Under the pieces are notes generated by a model. It had not been told where the DNA came from and made no database searches. It saw only the letters and a program-made list of their open reading frames with translations. The position numbers were made by a program, and so were the translations under genes. A stretch of DNA of 64,000 nucleotides from Aphrocallistes beatrix (taxonomy: Eukaryota > Porifera > Hexactinellida > Sceptrulophora > Aphrocallistidae), in assembly GCA_963281255.1 (NCBI GenBank), contig OY725502.1:1-64000 (forward strand). The letters are read 5' to 3'. Shown piece after piece: positions 1 through 16,109 of the stretch (its first letter is position 1; each line of letters starts with the position of its first letter).

Positions 1-3000
1 CCCCCCCACAGGGACTGCAAAATGCCTTAAATCACTTTCAATTTGCCATGGTTTCAAACTCAAAATGCTCACTTTCACTTTGCGCTTACAACGTTTCTTA
101 CAGAAAAGGCCTACTTTCTCGCTGATTTCGCCTCATTCCTTTCACAAAATGTCACTCTACCCCCCCACAGGGACTGCAAAATGCCTTAAATCACTTTCAA
201 TTTGCCATGGTTTCAAACTCAAAATGCTCACTTTCACTTTGCGCTTACAACGTTTCTTACAGAAAAGGCCTACTTTCTCGCTGATTTCGCCTCATTCCTT
301 TCACAAAATGTCACTCTACCCCCCCACAGGGACTGCAAAATGCCTTAAATCACTTTCAATTTGCCATGGTTTCAAACTCAAAATGCTCACTTTCACTTTG
401 CGCTTACAACGTTTCTTACAGAAAAGGCCTACTTTCTCGCTGATTTCGCCTCATTCCTTTCACAAAATGTCACTCTACCCCCCCACAGGGACTGCAAAAT
501 GCCTTAAATCACTTTCAATTTGCCATGGTTTCAAACTCAAAATGCTCACTTTCACTTTGCGCTTACAACGTTTCTTACAGAAAAGGCCTACTTTCTCGCT
601 GATTTCGCCTCATTCCTTTCACAAAATGTCACTCTACCCCCCCACAGGGACTGCAAAATGCCTTAAATCACTTTCAATTTGCCATGGTTTCAAACTCAAA
701 ATGCTCACTTTCACTTTGCGCTTACAACGTTTCTTACAGAAAAGGCCTACTTTCTCGCTGATTTCGCCTCATTCCTTTCACAAAATGTCACTCTACCCCC
801 CCACAGGGACTGCAAAATGCCTTAAATCACTTTCAATTTGCCATGGTTTCAAACTCAAAATGCTCACTTTCACTTTGCGCTTACAACGTTTCTTACAGAA
901 AAGGCCTACTTTCTCGCTGATTTCGCCTCATTCCTTTCACAAAATGTCACTCTACCCCCCCACAGGGACTGCAAAATGCCTTAAATCACTTTCAATTTGC
1001 CATGGTTTCAAACTCAAAATGCTCACTTTCACTTTGCGCTTACAACGTTTCTTACAGAAAAGGCCTACTTTCTCGCTGATTTCGCCTCATTCCTTTCACA
1101 AAATGTCACTCTACCCCCCCACAGGGACTGCAAAATGCCTTAAATCACTTTCAATTTGCCATGGTTTCAAACTCAAAATGCTCACTTTCACTTTGCGCTT
1201 ACAACGTTTCTTACAGAAAAGGCCTACTTTCTCGCTGATTTCGCCTCATTCCTTTCACAAAATGTCACTCTACCCCCCCACAGGGACTGCAAAATGCCTT
1301 AAATCACTTTCAATTTGCCATGGTTTCAAACTCAAAATGCTCACTTTCACTTTGCGCTTACAACGTTTCTTACAGAAAAGGCCTACTTTCTCGCTGATTT
1401 CGCCTCATTCCTTTCACAAAATGTCACTCTACCCCCCCACAGGGACTGCAAAATGCCTTAAATCACTTTCAATTTGCCATGGTTTCAAACTCAAAATGCT
1501 CACTTTCACTTTGCGCTTACAACGTTTCTTACAGAAAAGGCCTACTTTCTCGCTGATTTCGCCTCATTCCTTTCACAAAATGTCACTCTACCCCCCCACA
1601 GGGACTGCAAAATGCCTTAAATCACTTTCAATTTGCCATGGTTTCAAACTCAAAATGCTCACTTTCACTTTGCGCTTACAACGTTTCTTACAGAAAAGGC
1701 CTACTTTCTCGCTGATTTCGCCTCATTCCTTTCACAAAATGTCACTCTACCCCCCCACAGGGACTGCAAAATGCCTTAAATCACTTTCAATTTGCCATGG
1801 TTTCAAACTCAAAATGCTCACTTTCACTTTGCGCTTACAACGTTTCTTACAGAAAAGGCCTACTTTCTCGCTGATTTCGCCTCATTCCTTTCACAAAATG
1901 TCACTCTACCCCCCCACAGGGACTGCAAAATGCCTTAAATCACTTTCAATTTGCCATGGTTTCAAACTCAAAATGCTCACTTTCACTTTGCGCTTACAAC
2001 GTTTCTTACAGAAAAGGCCTACTTTCTCGCTGATTTCGCCTCATTCCTTTCACAAAATGTCACTCTACCCCCCCACAGGGACTGCAAAATGCCTTAAATC
2101 ACTTTCAATTTGCCATGGTTTCAAACTCAAAATGCTCACTTTCACTTTGCGCTTACAACGTTTCTTACAGAAAAGGCCTACTTTCTCGCTGATTTCGCCT
2201 CATTCCTTTCACAAAATGTCACTCTACCCCCCCACAGGGACTGCAAAATGCCTTAAATCACTTTCAATTTGCCATGGTTTCAAACTCAAAATGCTCACTT
2301 TCACTTTGCGCTTACAACGTTTCTTACAGAAAAGGCCTACTTTCTCGCTGATTTCGCCTCATTCCTTTCACAAAATGTCACTCTACCCCCCCACAGGGAC
2401 TGCAAAATGCCTTAAATCACTTTCAATTTGCCATGGTTTCAAACTCAAAATGCTCACTTTCACTTTGCGCTTACAACGTTTCTTACAGAAAAGGCCTACT
2501 TTCTCGCTGATTTCGCCTCATTCCTTTCACAAAATGTCACTCTACCCCCCCACAGGGACTGCAAAATGCCTTAAATCACTTTCAATTTGCCATGGTTTCA
2601 AACTCAAAATGCTCACTTTCACTTTGCGCTTACAACGTTTCTTACAGAAAAGGCCTACTTTCTCGCTGATTTCGCCTCATTCCTTTCACAAAATGTCACT
2701 CTACCCCCCCACAGGGACTGCAAAATGCCTTAAATCACTTTCAATTTGCCATGGTTTCAAACTCAAAATGCTCACTTTCACTTTGCGCTTACAACGTTTC
2801 TTACAGAAAAGGCCTACTTTCTCGCTGATTTCGCCTCATTCCTTTCACAAAATGTCACTCTACCCCCCCACAGGGACTGCAAAATGCCTTAAATCACTTT
2901 CAATTTGCCATGGTTTCAAACTCAAAATGCTCACTTTCACTTTGCGCTTACAACGTTTCTTACAGAAAAGGCCTACTTTCTCGCTGATTTCGCCTCATTC

Positions 3001-5726
3001 CTTTCACAAAATGTCACTCTACCCCCCCACAGGGACTGCAAAATGCCTTAAATCACTTTCAATTTGCCATGGTTTCAAACTCAAAATGCTCACTTTCACT
3101 TTGCGCTTACAACGTTTCTTACAGAAAAGGCCTACTTTCTCGCTGATTTCGCCTCATTCCTTTCACAAAATGTCACTCTACCCCCCCACAGGGACTGCAA
3201 AATGCCTTAAATCACTTTCAATTTGCCATGGTTTCAAACTCAAAATGCTCACTTTCACTTTGCGCTTACAACGTTTCTTACAGAAAAGGCCTACTTTCTC
3301 GCTGATTTCGCCTCATTCCTTTCACAAAATGTCACTCTACCCCCCCACAGGGACTGCAAAATGCCTTAAATCACTTTCAATTTGCCATGGTTTCAAACTC
3401 AAAATGCTCACTTTCACTTTGCGCTTACAACGTTTCTTACAGAAAAGGCCTACTTTCTCGCTGATTTCGCCTCATTCCTTTCACAAAATGTCACTCTACC
3501 CCCCCACAGGGACTGCAAAATGCCTTAAATCACTTTCAATTTGCCATGGTTTCAAACTCAAAATGCTCACTTTCACTTTGCGCTTACAACGTTTCTTACA
3601 GAAAAGGCCTACTTTCTCGCTGATTTCGCCTCATTCCTTTCACAAAATGTCACTCTACCCCCCCACAGGGACTGCAAAATGCCTTAAATCACTTTCAATT
3701 TGCCATGGTTTCAAACTCAAAATGCTCACTTTCACTTTGCGCTTACAACGTTTCTTACAGAAAAGGCCTACTTTCTCGCTGATTTCGCCTCATTCCTTTC
3801 ACAAAATGTCACTCTACCCCCCCACAGGGACTGCAAAATGCCTTAAATCACTTTCAATTTGCCATGGTTTCAAACTCAAAATGCTCACTTTCACTTTGCG
3901 CTTACAACGTTTCTTACAGAAAAGGCCTACTTTCTCGCTGATTTCGCCTCATTCCTTTCACAAAATGTCACTCTACCCCCCCACAGGGACTGCAAAATGC
4001 CTTAAATCACTTTCAATTTGCCATGGTTTCAAACTCAAAATGCTCACTTTCACTTTGCGCTTACAACGTTTCTTACAGAAAAGGCCTACTTTCTCGCTGA
4101 TTTCGCCTCATTCCTTTCACAAAATGTCACTCTACCCCCCCACAGGGACTGCAAAATGCCTTAAATCACTTTCAATTTGCCATGGTTTCAAACTCAAAAT
4201 GCTCACTTTCACTTTGCGCTTACAACGTTTCTTACAGAAAAGGCCTACTTTCTCGCTGATTTCGCCTCATTCCTTTCACAAAATGTCACTCTACCCCCCC
4301 ACAGGGACTGCAAAATGCCTTAAATCACTTTCAATTTGCCATGGTTTCAAACTCAAAATGCTCACTTTCACTTTGCGCTTACAACGTTTCTTACAGAAAA
4401 GGCCTACTTTCTCGCTGATTTCGCCTCATTCCTTTCACAAAATGTCACTCTACCCCCCCACAGGGACTGCAAAATGCCTTAAATCACTTTCAATTTGCCA
4501 TGGTTTCAAACTCAAAATGCTCACTTTCACTTTGCGCTTACAACGTTTCTTACAGAAAAGGCCTACTTTCTCGCTGATTTCGCCTCATTCCTTTCACAAA
4601 ATGTCACTCTACCCCCCCACAGGGACTGCAAAATGCCTTAAATCACTTTCAATTTGCCATGGTTTCAAACTCAAAATGCTCACTTTCACTTTGCGCTTAC
4701 AACGTTTCTTACAGAAAAGGCCTACTTTCTCGCTGATTTCGCCTCATTCCTTTCACAAAATGTCACTCTACCCCCCCACAGGGACTGCAAAATGCCTTAA
4801 ATCACTTTCAATTTGCCATGGTTTCAAACTCAAAATGCTCACTTTCACTTTGCGCTTACAACGTTTCTTACAGAAAAGGCCTACTTTCTCGCTGATTTCG
4901 CCTCATTCCTTTCACAAAATGTCACTCTACCCCCCCACAGGGACTGCAAAATGCCTTAAATCACTTTCAATTTGCCATGGTTTCAAACTCAAAATGCTCA
5001 CTTTCACTTTGCGCTTACAACGTTTCTTACAGAAAAGGCCTACTTTCTCGCTGATTTCGCCTCATTCCTTTCACAAAATGTCACTCTACCCCCCCACAGG
5101 GACTGCAAAATGCCTTAAATCACTTTCAATTTGCCATGGTTTCAAACTCAAAATGCTCACTTTCACTTTGCGCTTACAACGTTTCTTACAGAAAAGGCCT
5201 ACTTTCTCGCTGATTTCGCCTCATTCCTTTCACAAAATGTCACTCTACCCCCCCACAGGGACTGCAAAATGCCTTAAATCACTTTCAATTTGCCATGGTT
5301 TCAAACTCAAAATGCTCACTTTCACTTTGCGCTTACAACGTTTCTTACAGAAAAGGCCTACTTTCTCGCTGATTTCGCCTCATTCCTTTCACAAAATGTC
5401 ACTCTACCCCCCCACAGGGACTGCAAAATGCCTTAAATCACTTTCAATTTGCCATGGTTTCAAACTCAAAATGCTCACTTTCACTTTGCGCTTACAACGT
5501 TTCTTACAGAAAAGGCCTACTTTCTCGCTGATTTCGCCTCATTCCTTTCACAAAATGTCACTCTACCCCCCCACAGGGACTGCAAAATGCCTTAAATCAC
5601 TTTCAATTTGCCATGGTTTCAAACTCAAAATGCTCACTTTCACTTTGCGCTTACAACGTTTCTTACAGAAAAGGCCTACTTTCTCGCTGATTTCGCCTCA
5701 TTCCTTTCACAAAATGTCACTCTACC
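1..5726. repeat. 159-bp satellite array, 36 copies
   Basis: Head-to-tail tandem repeat with period 159 bp (starts at 1, 160, 319 and so on); the array continues beyond the left edge. Every copy I compared is identical, including the run of seven C. The unit is itself composite: four diverged submonomers of about 43, 41, 43 and 32 bp, each opening with a version of CAAAATG or CAGAAAAGG followed by an ACTTTC-like segment. This is the layout of a higher-order satellite such as centromeric or heterochromatic DNA. Because 159 is a multiple of 3, one frame stays open for 1924 codons; this is a by-product of the period and I do not call it a gene. Confidence 0.97.
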
Positions 5727-5870
5727 GCTTACTTTCCCCCTCAATTCAAAACATTCCATTTGCAAAAGGTCACTCGACCCCCCACAGGGACGCCAAAATG
5801 CCCACATTCACTGTCCCTTCGCCATTATTCCGCACTTAAAATGCGTCCTTTCACTTTGTTCTTACACTGA
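5727..5870. repeat. Decayed satellite monomers at array edge
   Basis: Immediately after the last perfect copy the sequence still shows the submonomer pattern: AAAAGGTCACTCGACCCCCC, then CAAAATGCCC, then AAAATGCGTCCTTTCACTTTG. It has many substitutions and a different spacing. Diverged monomers at the edge of a homogeneous array are typical of satellite borders. Confidence 0.75.
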
Positions 5871-6690
5871 TTTTAAATCTTTCGTAGCCGGTGGAAACGG
5901 TTTAAGTCTCCGAACTCTGGATTGGCTGGAAAGAATCCGATTAGATTGGGCTCAAATATACAGAATGGACTGTTTTGATAGTTTAGAAAGGATTCTAAAT
6001 TGCCACGAAATCTTATTCAAAGACAACTTGTTAAATCTCGAAAATGAGCTGGGATACCTTCAGTATTAGACTTGGTAATCTAGCTTATTTTCGAGATTTA
6101 ACATCAAATATTGATGGCGGTTTGGCTCATATACCAAATTTCACTGCTAATAATGATGATGGTAATCTAACTCATAAAAGAAAAGGTTCATGATATTTTG
6201 GTTAATCTGCTTACTTATCTTTTGAGATGATTACGAACCCTTCCAAATAATGGGAACAGTGTCAGCAACACTTCAGTTTGGAACATTTTATAACAAAATA
6301 TAAAACATACACAAAATCAACTTTATACTTACATTGTGTCAATTATATAGTATACAACAATATTTATATATGTACATATATGAATACACAGCTCAAAACG
6401 TCTGATTAGGATCTTGATGAAGGTCTTCGGATCTTAATGGAATGAACATCTTAGGCTAAAAATAGCAACATTGTTTATACATCATAAACCCAACATTTTA
6501 TTTTAGTGTTTCCTATACTAATAATAATAGGATCCTACACAATAGCATAGGTGCAGAGTTCTAAATTAGTGATGTGCCATAACTTCACTCTGCCAACAGT
6601 TTAGAAGATAATGACTTTAAACATTTTTGTATTGATGGAACAGTATAAGTGGACTTGTACAAAATCATCAAGATTATGCAGCATTGTGAT
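5871..6690. other. Intergenic spacer, nothing recognised
   Basis: AT-rich spacer between the satellite and a dispersed repeat. A short open frame to 6069 is mostly read-through from the satellite frame. No splice-site pairs or protein similarity were recognised. Confidence 0.5.
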
Positions 6691-6694
6691 TTTT

Positions 6695-6905
6695 AGTGCA
6701 GCTCCTAGTATAGGAGATGCCTTATGTCATGATCAGTGTGCGACGTCCGTCTGCTCGCTCCTGGAAATTCTATTGGACCAAATTCACCAAATTTGGACCC
6801 CACATATTCCTTATATGGTGGAGATTTGAACCTGGGTCCAAATTACGAAATATTTTCACACCTTTCCACTTGCTCTCGAATAAGGTGATAAAAGTGGACA
6901 TATAA
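6695..6905 (+). mobile_element. Dispersed repeat, AGTGCAGCTC family, partial copy
   Basis: Starts with AGTGCAGCTCCTAGTATAGG and continues with CCGTCTGCTCGCTCCTGG, CTATTGGACCAAATT and GGAGATTTGAACCTGGGTCC. The same blocks in the same order lie at 41738-41880. The 3' terminus found in the fuller copy (GAGCTGCACT) is missing here. No coding capacity; likely a non-autonomous element. Confidence 0.75.
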
Positions 6906-9263
6906 TCACGAAATGTCTATTATGGATGACTCCTGAGAGGTACGATTACGCTAATAAGCTAAAAGTTCTGAGATCCGATTGGCTACTTACCATCTCCTGC
7001 ATGATAGACAGAATGGCGTCGAGGTGGTTCTCTTGTGTCACGGAATTCCTGCAATAGTCCATTATTGATTGGATTACGAACGCGTTACGGTCCCTCTCAT
7101 GCTCTAGCTCGAGCAGCTGGCCTTGCAGTTCTGCTCTCTGCACACAACAACAAATAAACAAGCAAACAAACAAAAACTTCTTCGGTTTCTAGGGCAACCA
7201 CCTCTTTTTCAAACTGTCTCTTCTGGAGCTCCTGGCTCCGCACGAGGGAGTTCTGCCCCTCAGTCACGGCAGCGGCGGTGGAGTTGTGAGAGGAGGGGCT
7301 GTGGGATCGGTAGTTTTGGATCGCCGCCAGTCTGCTCGGTTCGGGGCTTGCCGAGCAGTCCGGCGTTCGTCTCAGGCTGCTCGACGGAGGCCGTGCCAGT
7401 TTGGACTTTTCTAGAGAGGTGTGACATTTGAGACTCACAGAACCAACACCGCAGCTACCAATTCTAAGACGGCTTCATGTCCTACCTCGTTCTTCGGCCG
7501 GGTCGTAGTTGAGCGGCCACTCGGTGAAGTTCGCGTCGTAGAAGACTTTGAACCACATCAGGAACTCGAAGTTGTCCATGAACTTCCCTTTGCACAGCTT
7601 GTCGATCGGAACTTTCTAGAATTCAGATAAGTCACTCGGTTGCTTAGTAAGCTGCTTCTTGAGACTGCGAACTGGAATAGAGTCTCAAGAAATTTAATTT
7701 CAGTTCCAGCTAGCAGCGCTCAAGAATGGATACAGATTTAGCTGTCCAATCAGGAACTCAGAATTCGTCCGTTCGATTTATCTACACTACAAACGGAGTA
7801 TTCCTCGCAATTTCGATGCAAATTTGTTCACTAAAAAAAGACATTTTTGTGCAGATATTCCACTCAATTTTTCCAATTGTTAAATTACTTCTCAAATCTT
7901 CGAATAGGTATTACACATTGCCATAGGAGCATTCACCAATCAGATTCGAGGGAATCTCACCTTCTTAACTCTAACGTTAGAGAAGCAGTTTTGTAGGATT
8001 TTGAAATTGTCAATGTATTGATGCTCAGCAGTCGCGTCCCACTTCACAAATTTCAGAGAAATTTTATCTACAAAAGAACAAACAATAACAGAGCTGTGCC
8101 GTAAACAAGCCAACCTTTCCAGGAATTTGAGCGGCCATTAATCGCTATTCAGAAAGGATGAGAAATGTGAATAATATGTTTAAATATTTGAAAGAACCAA
8201 ACTGAATTTAGTTAGTATTGCTGCGTGAATTAGCGTGATATTTTGAGATATATCGTAGTATTCTGAGATTTTGTTTCGGATACTCAAATGGCCTTGTGGT
8301 TCAATCGGTTTCATCACAAGGCCATTTGAGCATCCGAAACAAAATCTCAGAATACTACGATATATCTCAAAATACCACGCAACAGTATTAACAAATAAAA
8401 TTGGGAAATTCTGCTAAAATCCAAGGATATCCGCTCTAAAAATAGAGAGAAGTTCCAACGGTGAGAATAGTCTATACTGACTTCCTGAGTCATTCAGTAG
8501 AATTAACCTGGAACTAACCTGGGAACAATATTTGCATAAACTGGCAGTAAGCAGCTCCTGTAAACAACAAAAACAAGAAATAATAACTATTTATATCACC
8601 CACTATAATGTAGACACGCACAGTTCTGAAATGAACTGAGGTCTCAGCCTGGAAAGGTTCGAGAGTTTAATAACTTTAATTTTTGCAGACACAAATTTGT
8701 TGTCACTCAATTCGTTGGACATTTCCTGATGAAACAAAATTTGCGGGAATTTATTTCGGAATGCTACCACATTCCTGCGTTGCTAGATTTGGCGCACAAC
8801 TATTTACAACTTAGTCGAAACTGTTTCAAAATGAAACTCAGTATTAACTAAGAACTTAAATAACTGCAACAGGACTTGACCGAAGCGAATACTGAGTCTA
8901 AGTTAAGTGGATAAGGCCCAGGAGAATGGAACTTTTTCGTGCAACTCTATTGTTATATGTTCAGATTACTTCCAGCAGTTATAAGTAATTGGTAAGCCTA
9001 TTTATGCCATATTCTCCTTCAAGGATGTCTTGGACAATAAATAACTCAAATGCACATTGACATGGTATCGTAAACCAATCAAATTCAAGGCTAGCAGGAC
9101 AGAATGAATGCCATCCATCTCACTGACCTGTGCACATCTCCTCAATCTTCTTCATCTCCATCTTGAGGGAGCTGTTGATCCAGCTGAGGTACTCGTGCCG
9201 CCCAACCAGGGAGGAGTGAGGCGTGATTAGGTTGGAGGGGGGAGGGTTGACAGCATCTGCCAT
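6906..9263 (-). CDS. MAPRE: Microtubule plus-end-binding protein EB (EB1/MAPRE)
   Basis: Tracks growing microtubule plus ends and recruits partner proteins. Exons on the minus strand: 9263-9128, 8557-8519, 8067-7961, 7615-7486, 7410-7178, 7137-6991 and, less surely, 6950-6906; joined they give 278 aa, close to the usual ~270. The N-terminal calponin-homology domain is clear: [45 protein letters not shown] and [15 protein letters not shown] all match EB1 segment by segment. A Ser/Pro-rich linker follows, then the coiled-coil EB-homology domain (LELEHERD ... CRNS). The start ATG lies 8 nt after a 3' splice site, so a 5'UTR exon lies upstream. The 7138-7177 intron is only 40 nt. The proposed last exon gives a C-terminus without the EEY/F motif, so the true tail may be elsewhere. 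Confidence 0.93.
8233..8380. repeat. Long near-perfect hairpin in MAPRE intron
   Basis: Left arm 8241-8298 and right arm 8315-8372 are reverse complements over 58 nt with one mismatch, around a 16-nt loop. With one further mismatch the stem extends to 8233 and 8380. It lies in the intron between MAPRE exons 2 and 3. Candidates are a small foldback element or a hairpin-RNA (miRNA or endo-siRNA) precursor. Confidence 0.93.
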
Positions 9264-9271
9264 CGCGCTAT

Positions 9272-10249
9272 CTTGTAAACAAAAGAAAACAACAATTAAA
9301 CACTTCCTTTCAGGGTCCGTGAACTACAGCTGAATCTCATTCATCTTGTTTCACTCAACGAACGAATAATCGAGGCAAATACTATGCGGAGACATCTGAG
9401 GTATTATGTGCTGTGTATAAACAACCAAATCTACATATCTGAGAGAATGGAGGCAGTTAGCATTATTTATAGAGCAGAACTGCTGAGGTAAGGCAATAAA
9501 CAGAAACGTATTCCAGCTAAGCTGCACTAATCACGACTAAGGCTACTCTGCAATAACTGAGATGACGAAACCCGACTCAATACAAACGCTACACTCAGAT
9601 GTCAGCTTGCGAGTGATATTCATGTCTTTTGCTGAGAAAGTTGAATCAGTTCAAGATACGCCAACAGTTAACATTTCAAAATTTGAATCTCATTAGAAGT
9701 TTCAACCAAGAAACTAAGGCCACTGTTAATAGTAAACTTATTTCAGTCCCAAAATTAGTGGGATGCGTGCGGTATTTCATTATCTCATCATTTGATAAGC
9801 AATCAAGGCTGATAATTTTAGATGTAACTGGATACAAACATTTAATTCACGCATTTAAGTCCCAATAACCATGGATATTCGTATATTGAAATGCTAGTGT
9901 AGCTGTTAACTCATTCAATAGTAAACACGCCTGCACCTGGATTATAACGGAATATTAATTGGAATAAGGACATACGCGATAGTTAATGTTGTGCGGACTG
10001 AAGAGCTGAAACAAGTCTAATCAACAGTGGCCTCAAAGTGGACTTCGCTATGTTTTTTAAAATCCTAAAATGATTCTGAATGACTAGAATGAGGCTTTGA
10101 CTCAGGCGTTGTGAAGTGAACTCTACGACTGGGACAGACAGGATGAGTATGGCGTGTTAATAGTGTAAATAGCTGGCATAGGATGGATAAGTAGAGGCCT
10201 AGGCTACAAATCTAACATAAAAATGTATAAAATGTCAGTCTAAAAGTTG
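9272..10249. other. Spacer between MAPRE 5' end and ERM 3' end
   Basis: About 1 kb that should contain the MAPRE promoter and first noncoding exon (minus strand) and the ERM 3'UTR. The short open frames show no recognisable protein. No repeat was seen. Confidence 0.5.
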
Positions 10250-13835
<3,586 letters not shown>

Positions 13836-14457
13836 CGGAATAAATAAGAAAATAAATAATCAGCTAATTGGAAGTGAAACCGAAATAAATTAGAGAAATG
13901 ATTTATATAAAAGTCGGCACAGAATCCTGCCTCAGGAAGATAATGCGAATTCAAATACGACCAATAAGAATCCACAATTTATAATTAGGTTTGAAACAAA
14001 AACGAATTCTAACAAAGTTAAATTTACCCGAAGATCGACCTTCACAAAATAAATACGAATCAATAGAAAAGTGGAACTGACCAATAGGATCAAAGCAGAA
14101 CAAATATATGTATATATATATTCCAATTCTGTCATAAAATCTCAGCATGGTACGAAACCAATGAACTTATCGAACAAACCATAATTGCAGATTAGAAGAT
14201 AAAAGCAGTCCTACAAGTGAAGATTACACTAGCCAATCAATTCGCTTCTCTAATCACAAATTATCGACCAATCAGAGAGCCTATTTCAAAGAGAAATCTC
14301 GCTAGTGCTGCGTGCGGTGTAAATGTGCGAAATTCTAATTTCGAGCTTAGGAATGTGAGAGTGACTAATCTTAATAATTACGTCATCTAACATTGCCCTA
14401 TTCGGAATAAAATAATTGGTGGAATCCGAGACATTCCAGCTCTTGGCTCCAGTCCAA
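13836..14457. other. ERM upstream region
   Basis: AT-rich spacer between the ERM start codon and MRPL34. It should hold the ERM promoter and 5'UTR and the MRPL34 3'UTR, but I can place no TATA box or splice site. The small open frames look spurious. Confidence 0.5.
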
Positions 14458-14682
14458 TCAGTGGTAGAGGTACCATCTGCCTTTCTTTCGTCTCCGCTCT
14501 ATGATCTTGCGTCCGCACTCAGTGCTCATCCTGGCCACGTAGCCGTACTTCTTCTTGCGTTTATACAGGTTCGGCTGGTAGTTGTTTCCGCGCGTGTTCT
14601 GGCGGACCAACTCGGGTATAAATAGCAGCGAGCGCATCGGCAGAGAGAGCGGACTTAGCGATAATAGGCGGGAAAGTGACAT
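14458..14682 (-). CDS. MRPL34: Mitochondrial ribosomal protein bL34m
   Basis: Structural protein of the large mitoribosomal subunit. A single 74-aa exon. The C-terminal ~40 residues carry the compact basic bL34 signature: [18 protein letters not shown], then the [13 protein letters not shown] block. Residues 1-35 are rich in L, S and R with almost no acidic residues, consistent with a mitochondrial targeting peptide, so I accept the first ATG. The family is normally this small and ends just after this basic block, so the gene is complete. Confidence 0.92.
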   Translation of the reverse strand: MSLSRLLSLSPLSLPMRSLLFIPELVRQNTRGNNYQPNLYKRKKKYGYVARMSTECGRKIIERRRKKGRWYLYH

Positions 14683-15028
14683 TAGGCCTAAGAGCTACTA
14701 TAAATAACAACTCTGACTTCGCAAGAATTATTTGTAAAGAATTTAGATTAAAACACGTCTCTGAAATGAAATTATTTAAATGGGCCATGCAAACTTTGCG
14801 TAAGGCTTCCAAGGGGGTAGGGTAGCATAGTGTGACAGTCCTATCGTTGTGTCACAAGATGGTCAGAAGTGTGACATAGGGAGGGGGGCTAAAATCAGTT
14901 TGGATATCCTGCTTAAACGCAGCCTCAAACTCTACACGTCATCACTCACACTCTGTGAAGGTGTTATATATCTCGTTACGTTGATACGCGAATGTAAAAA
15001 ATAAACAAACAGCTGTTAGAAAAATAAT
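14683..15028. other. Spacer, nothing recognised
   Basis: About 350 bp between MRPL34 and the NHL-repeat gene. It must hold the MRPL34 promoter and the NHL gene's 3'UTR. No coding or repeat signal was seen. Confidence 0.45.
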
Positions 15029-15898
15029 TTATAGCGATAAAGAAAATATTTGCAGTCCGTAGTTCTCGTTCTGAGAAACGACGACTAATTTGGAATTGCG
15101 AGTGAGTGCGACCCCGCGAGGTTGAGAGAACATCCCCACCCCGTGCCCACGACCCCCCAGGGTGTTGAGGAGCGCCCCACTCTTCGAGAACATTCTCACC
15201 TCGCCACCCAGGCAGTCAGAGAGGAACAGAGTCCCGTCGTCCATGTCGAAGAAGGAAGGGGTCCTGACCCGCACTTCCAGAGATCTGAGCTTGTCCCCCG
15301 CGTGAGAGAATACGTGCACACAGGAAGCGTCCGAATCGCTGAGTACGAACACTTCATTTGGCGCCAACTTAACATCGCAGGGGTGCGTCATGGAGTGGTG
15401 CGAGAAGTGTCGCTTGTAGCTAACGCCGCTGTCCAAGACCTGAATTCGATGGTTGTTACGGTCTGCGACGAAGATATGTCCGCCGGCGGAGACAGCGAGC
15501 TGCCGAGGAGCATCGAACTGTCCAACGCCAGACCCCCTGCCCCCTAGCCTAGCCAACAGACGGAAGTCTCCTGACAACGGGAAGTTCAGCACGGAATGCG
15601 TGCTTATGTCGGTGATGTACATGTTATTACAGTGCACGGCTATGCCCCATGGAACCTTCATGTGCTCCTGCTCCAAGGTGCCAAGGAATCCCCCCGCCTC
15701 TGAGAATATCGACACACGACACCCTTCCGCGATGTAAATGTGTCCCGAGATGGAATCAGAGGCGACACCTTTAGGTGACAAGAGTTCCCCTGGAAGGAAA
15801 CCCTTTCTCCCCACAGGTGTCAAGTGGTCGATTGAACAGCGGAGGTGTGATTCTATTGGTTCTAAGCAGTGAAATGTGTCAGGAGACCGAAACGCCAT
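15029..15898 (-). CDS. NHL-repeat beta-propeller protein
   Basis: Intronless CDS of 289 aa from the ATG at 15898; the frame is also open upstream to an ATG at 16015 (328 aa). I prefer 15898 because it sits just after AATAAATTTAG, a plausible 3' splice site for a 5'UTR intron, and because the added residues look like noncoding sequence. From about residue 45 the protein is a run of six NHL-like blades: PKGVASDSISGHIYIAEG, PWGIAVHCNNMYITD, APRQLAVSAGGHIFVADRNN (with HRIQVLD after it), PCDVKLAPNEVFVLSDSD, and two more. There is no RING, B-box or coiled coil, so it is not a full TRIM-NHL protein. NHL propellers bind RNA or protein; the partner here is unknown. The gene could be a derived relative of TRIM71/brat-type proteins. 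Confidence 0.85.
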   Translation of the reverse strand: MAFRSPDTFHCLEPIESHLRCSIDHLTPVGRKGFLPGELLSPKGVASDSISGHIYIAEGCRVSIFSEAGGFLGTLEQEHMKVPWGIAVHCNNMYITDISTHSVLNFPLSGDFRLLARLGGRGSGVGQFDAPRQLAVSAGGHIFVADRNNHRIQVLDSGVSYKRHFSHHSMTHPCDVKLAPNEVFVLSDSDASCVHVFSHAGDKLRSLEVRVRTPSFFDMDDGTLFLSDCLGGEVRMFSKSGALLNTLGGRGHGVGMFSQPRGVALTRNSKLVVVSQNENYGLQIFSLSL

Positions 15899-16109
15899 TT
15901 CTAAATTTATTAATCTGATCGTTAGAGATAAATCAGGTTGTAAGGAATGCGGTGTAAGGCGCCCTAGCACAGTTCTGAAACACAGGAATGTTCTCAATAA
16001 AGTTCTCTCAATCAAACAGAAATACAGAAGTGAATCTGGTTAAACTTCCATTAAATATACAAACATATATACTGCTCATTACAATAGCCAATCAAATTCT
16101 GGAATAAAG

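Noticed and set aside
65-5839. 1924-codon open frame across the satellite, as a giant repeat protein
   Set aside because: The frame is open only because the period is a multiple of 3 and the unit lacks stops in that frame. The copies show no codon-level variation, and the encoded 53-mer has no recognisable composition or signal.
6817-6836. tRNA gene suggested by a B-box-like GGTTCAAATC on the minus strand
   Set aside because: No cloverleaf or A box was found, and the sequence belongs to a dispersed element with inverted ends.
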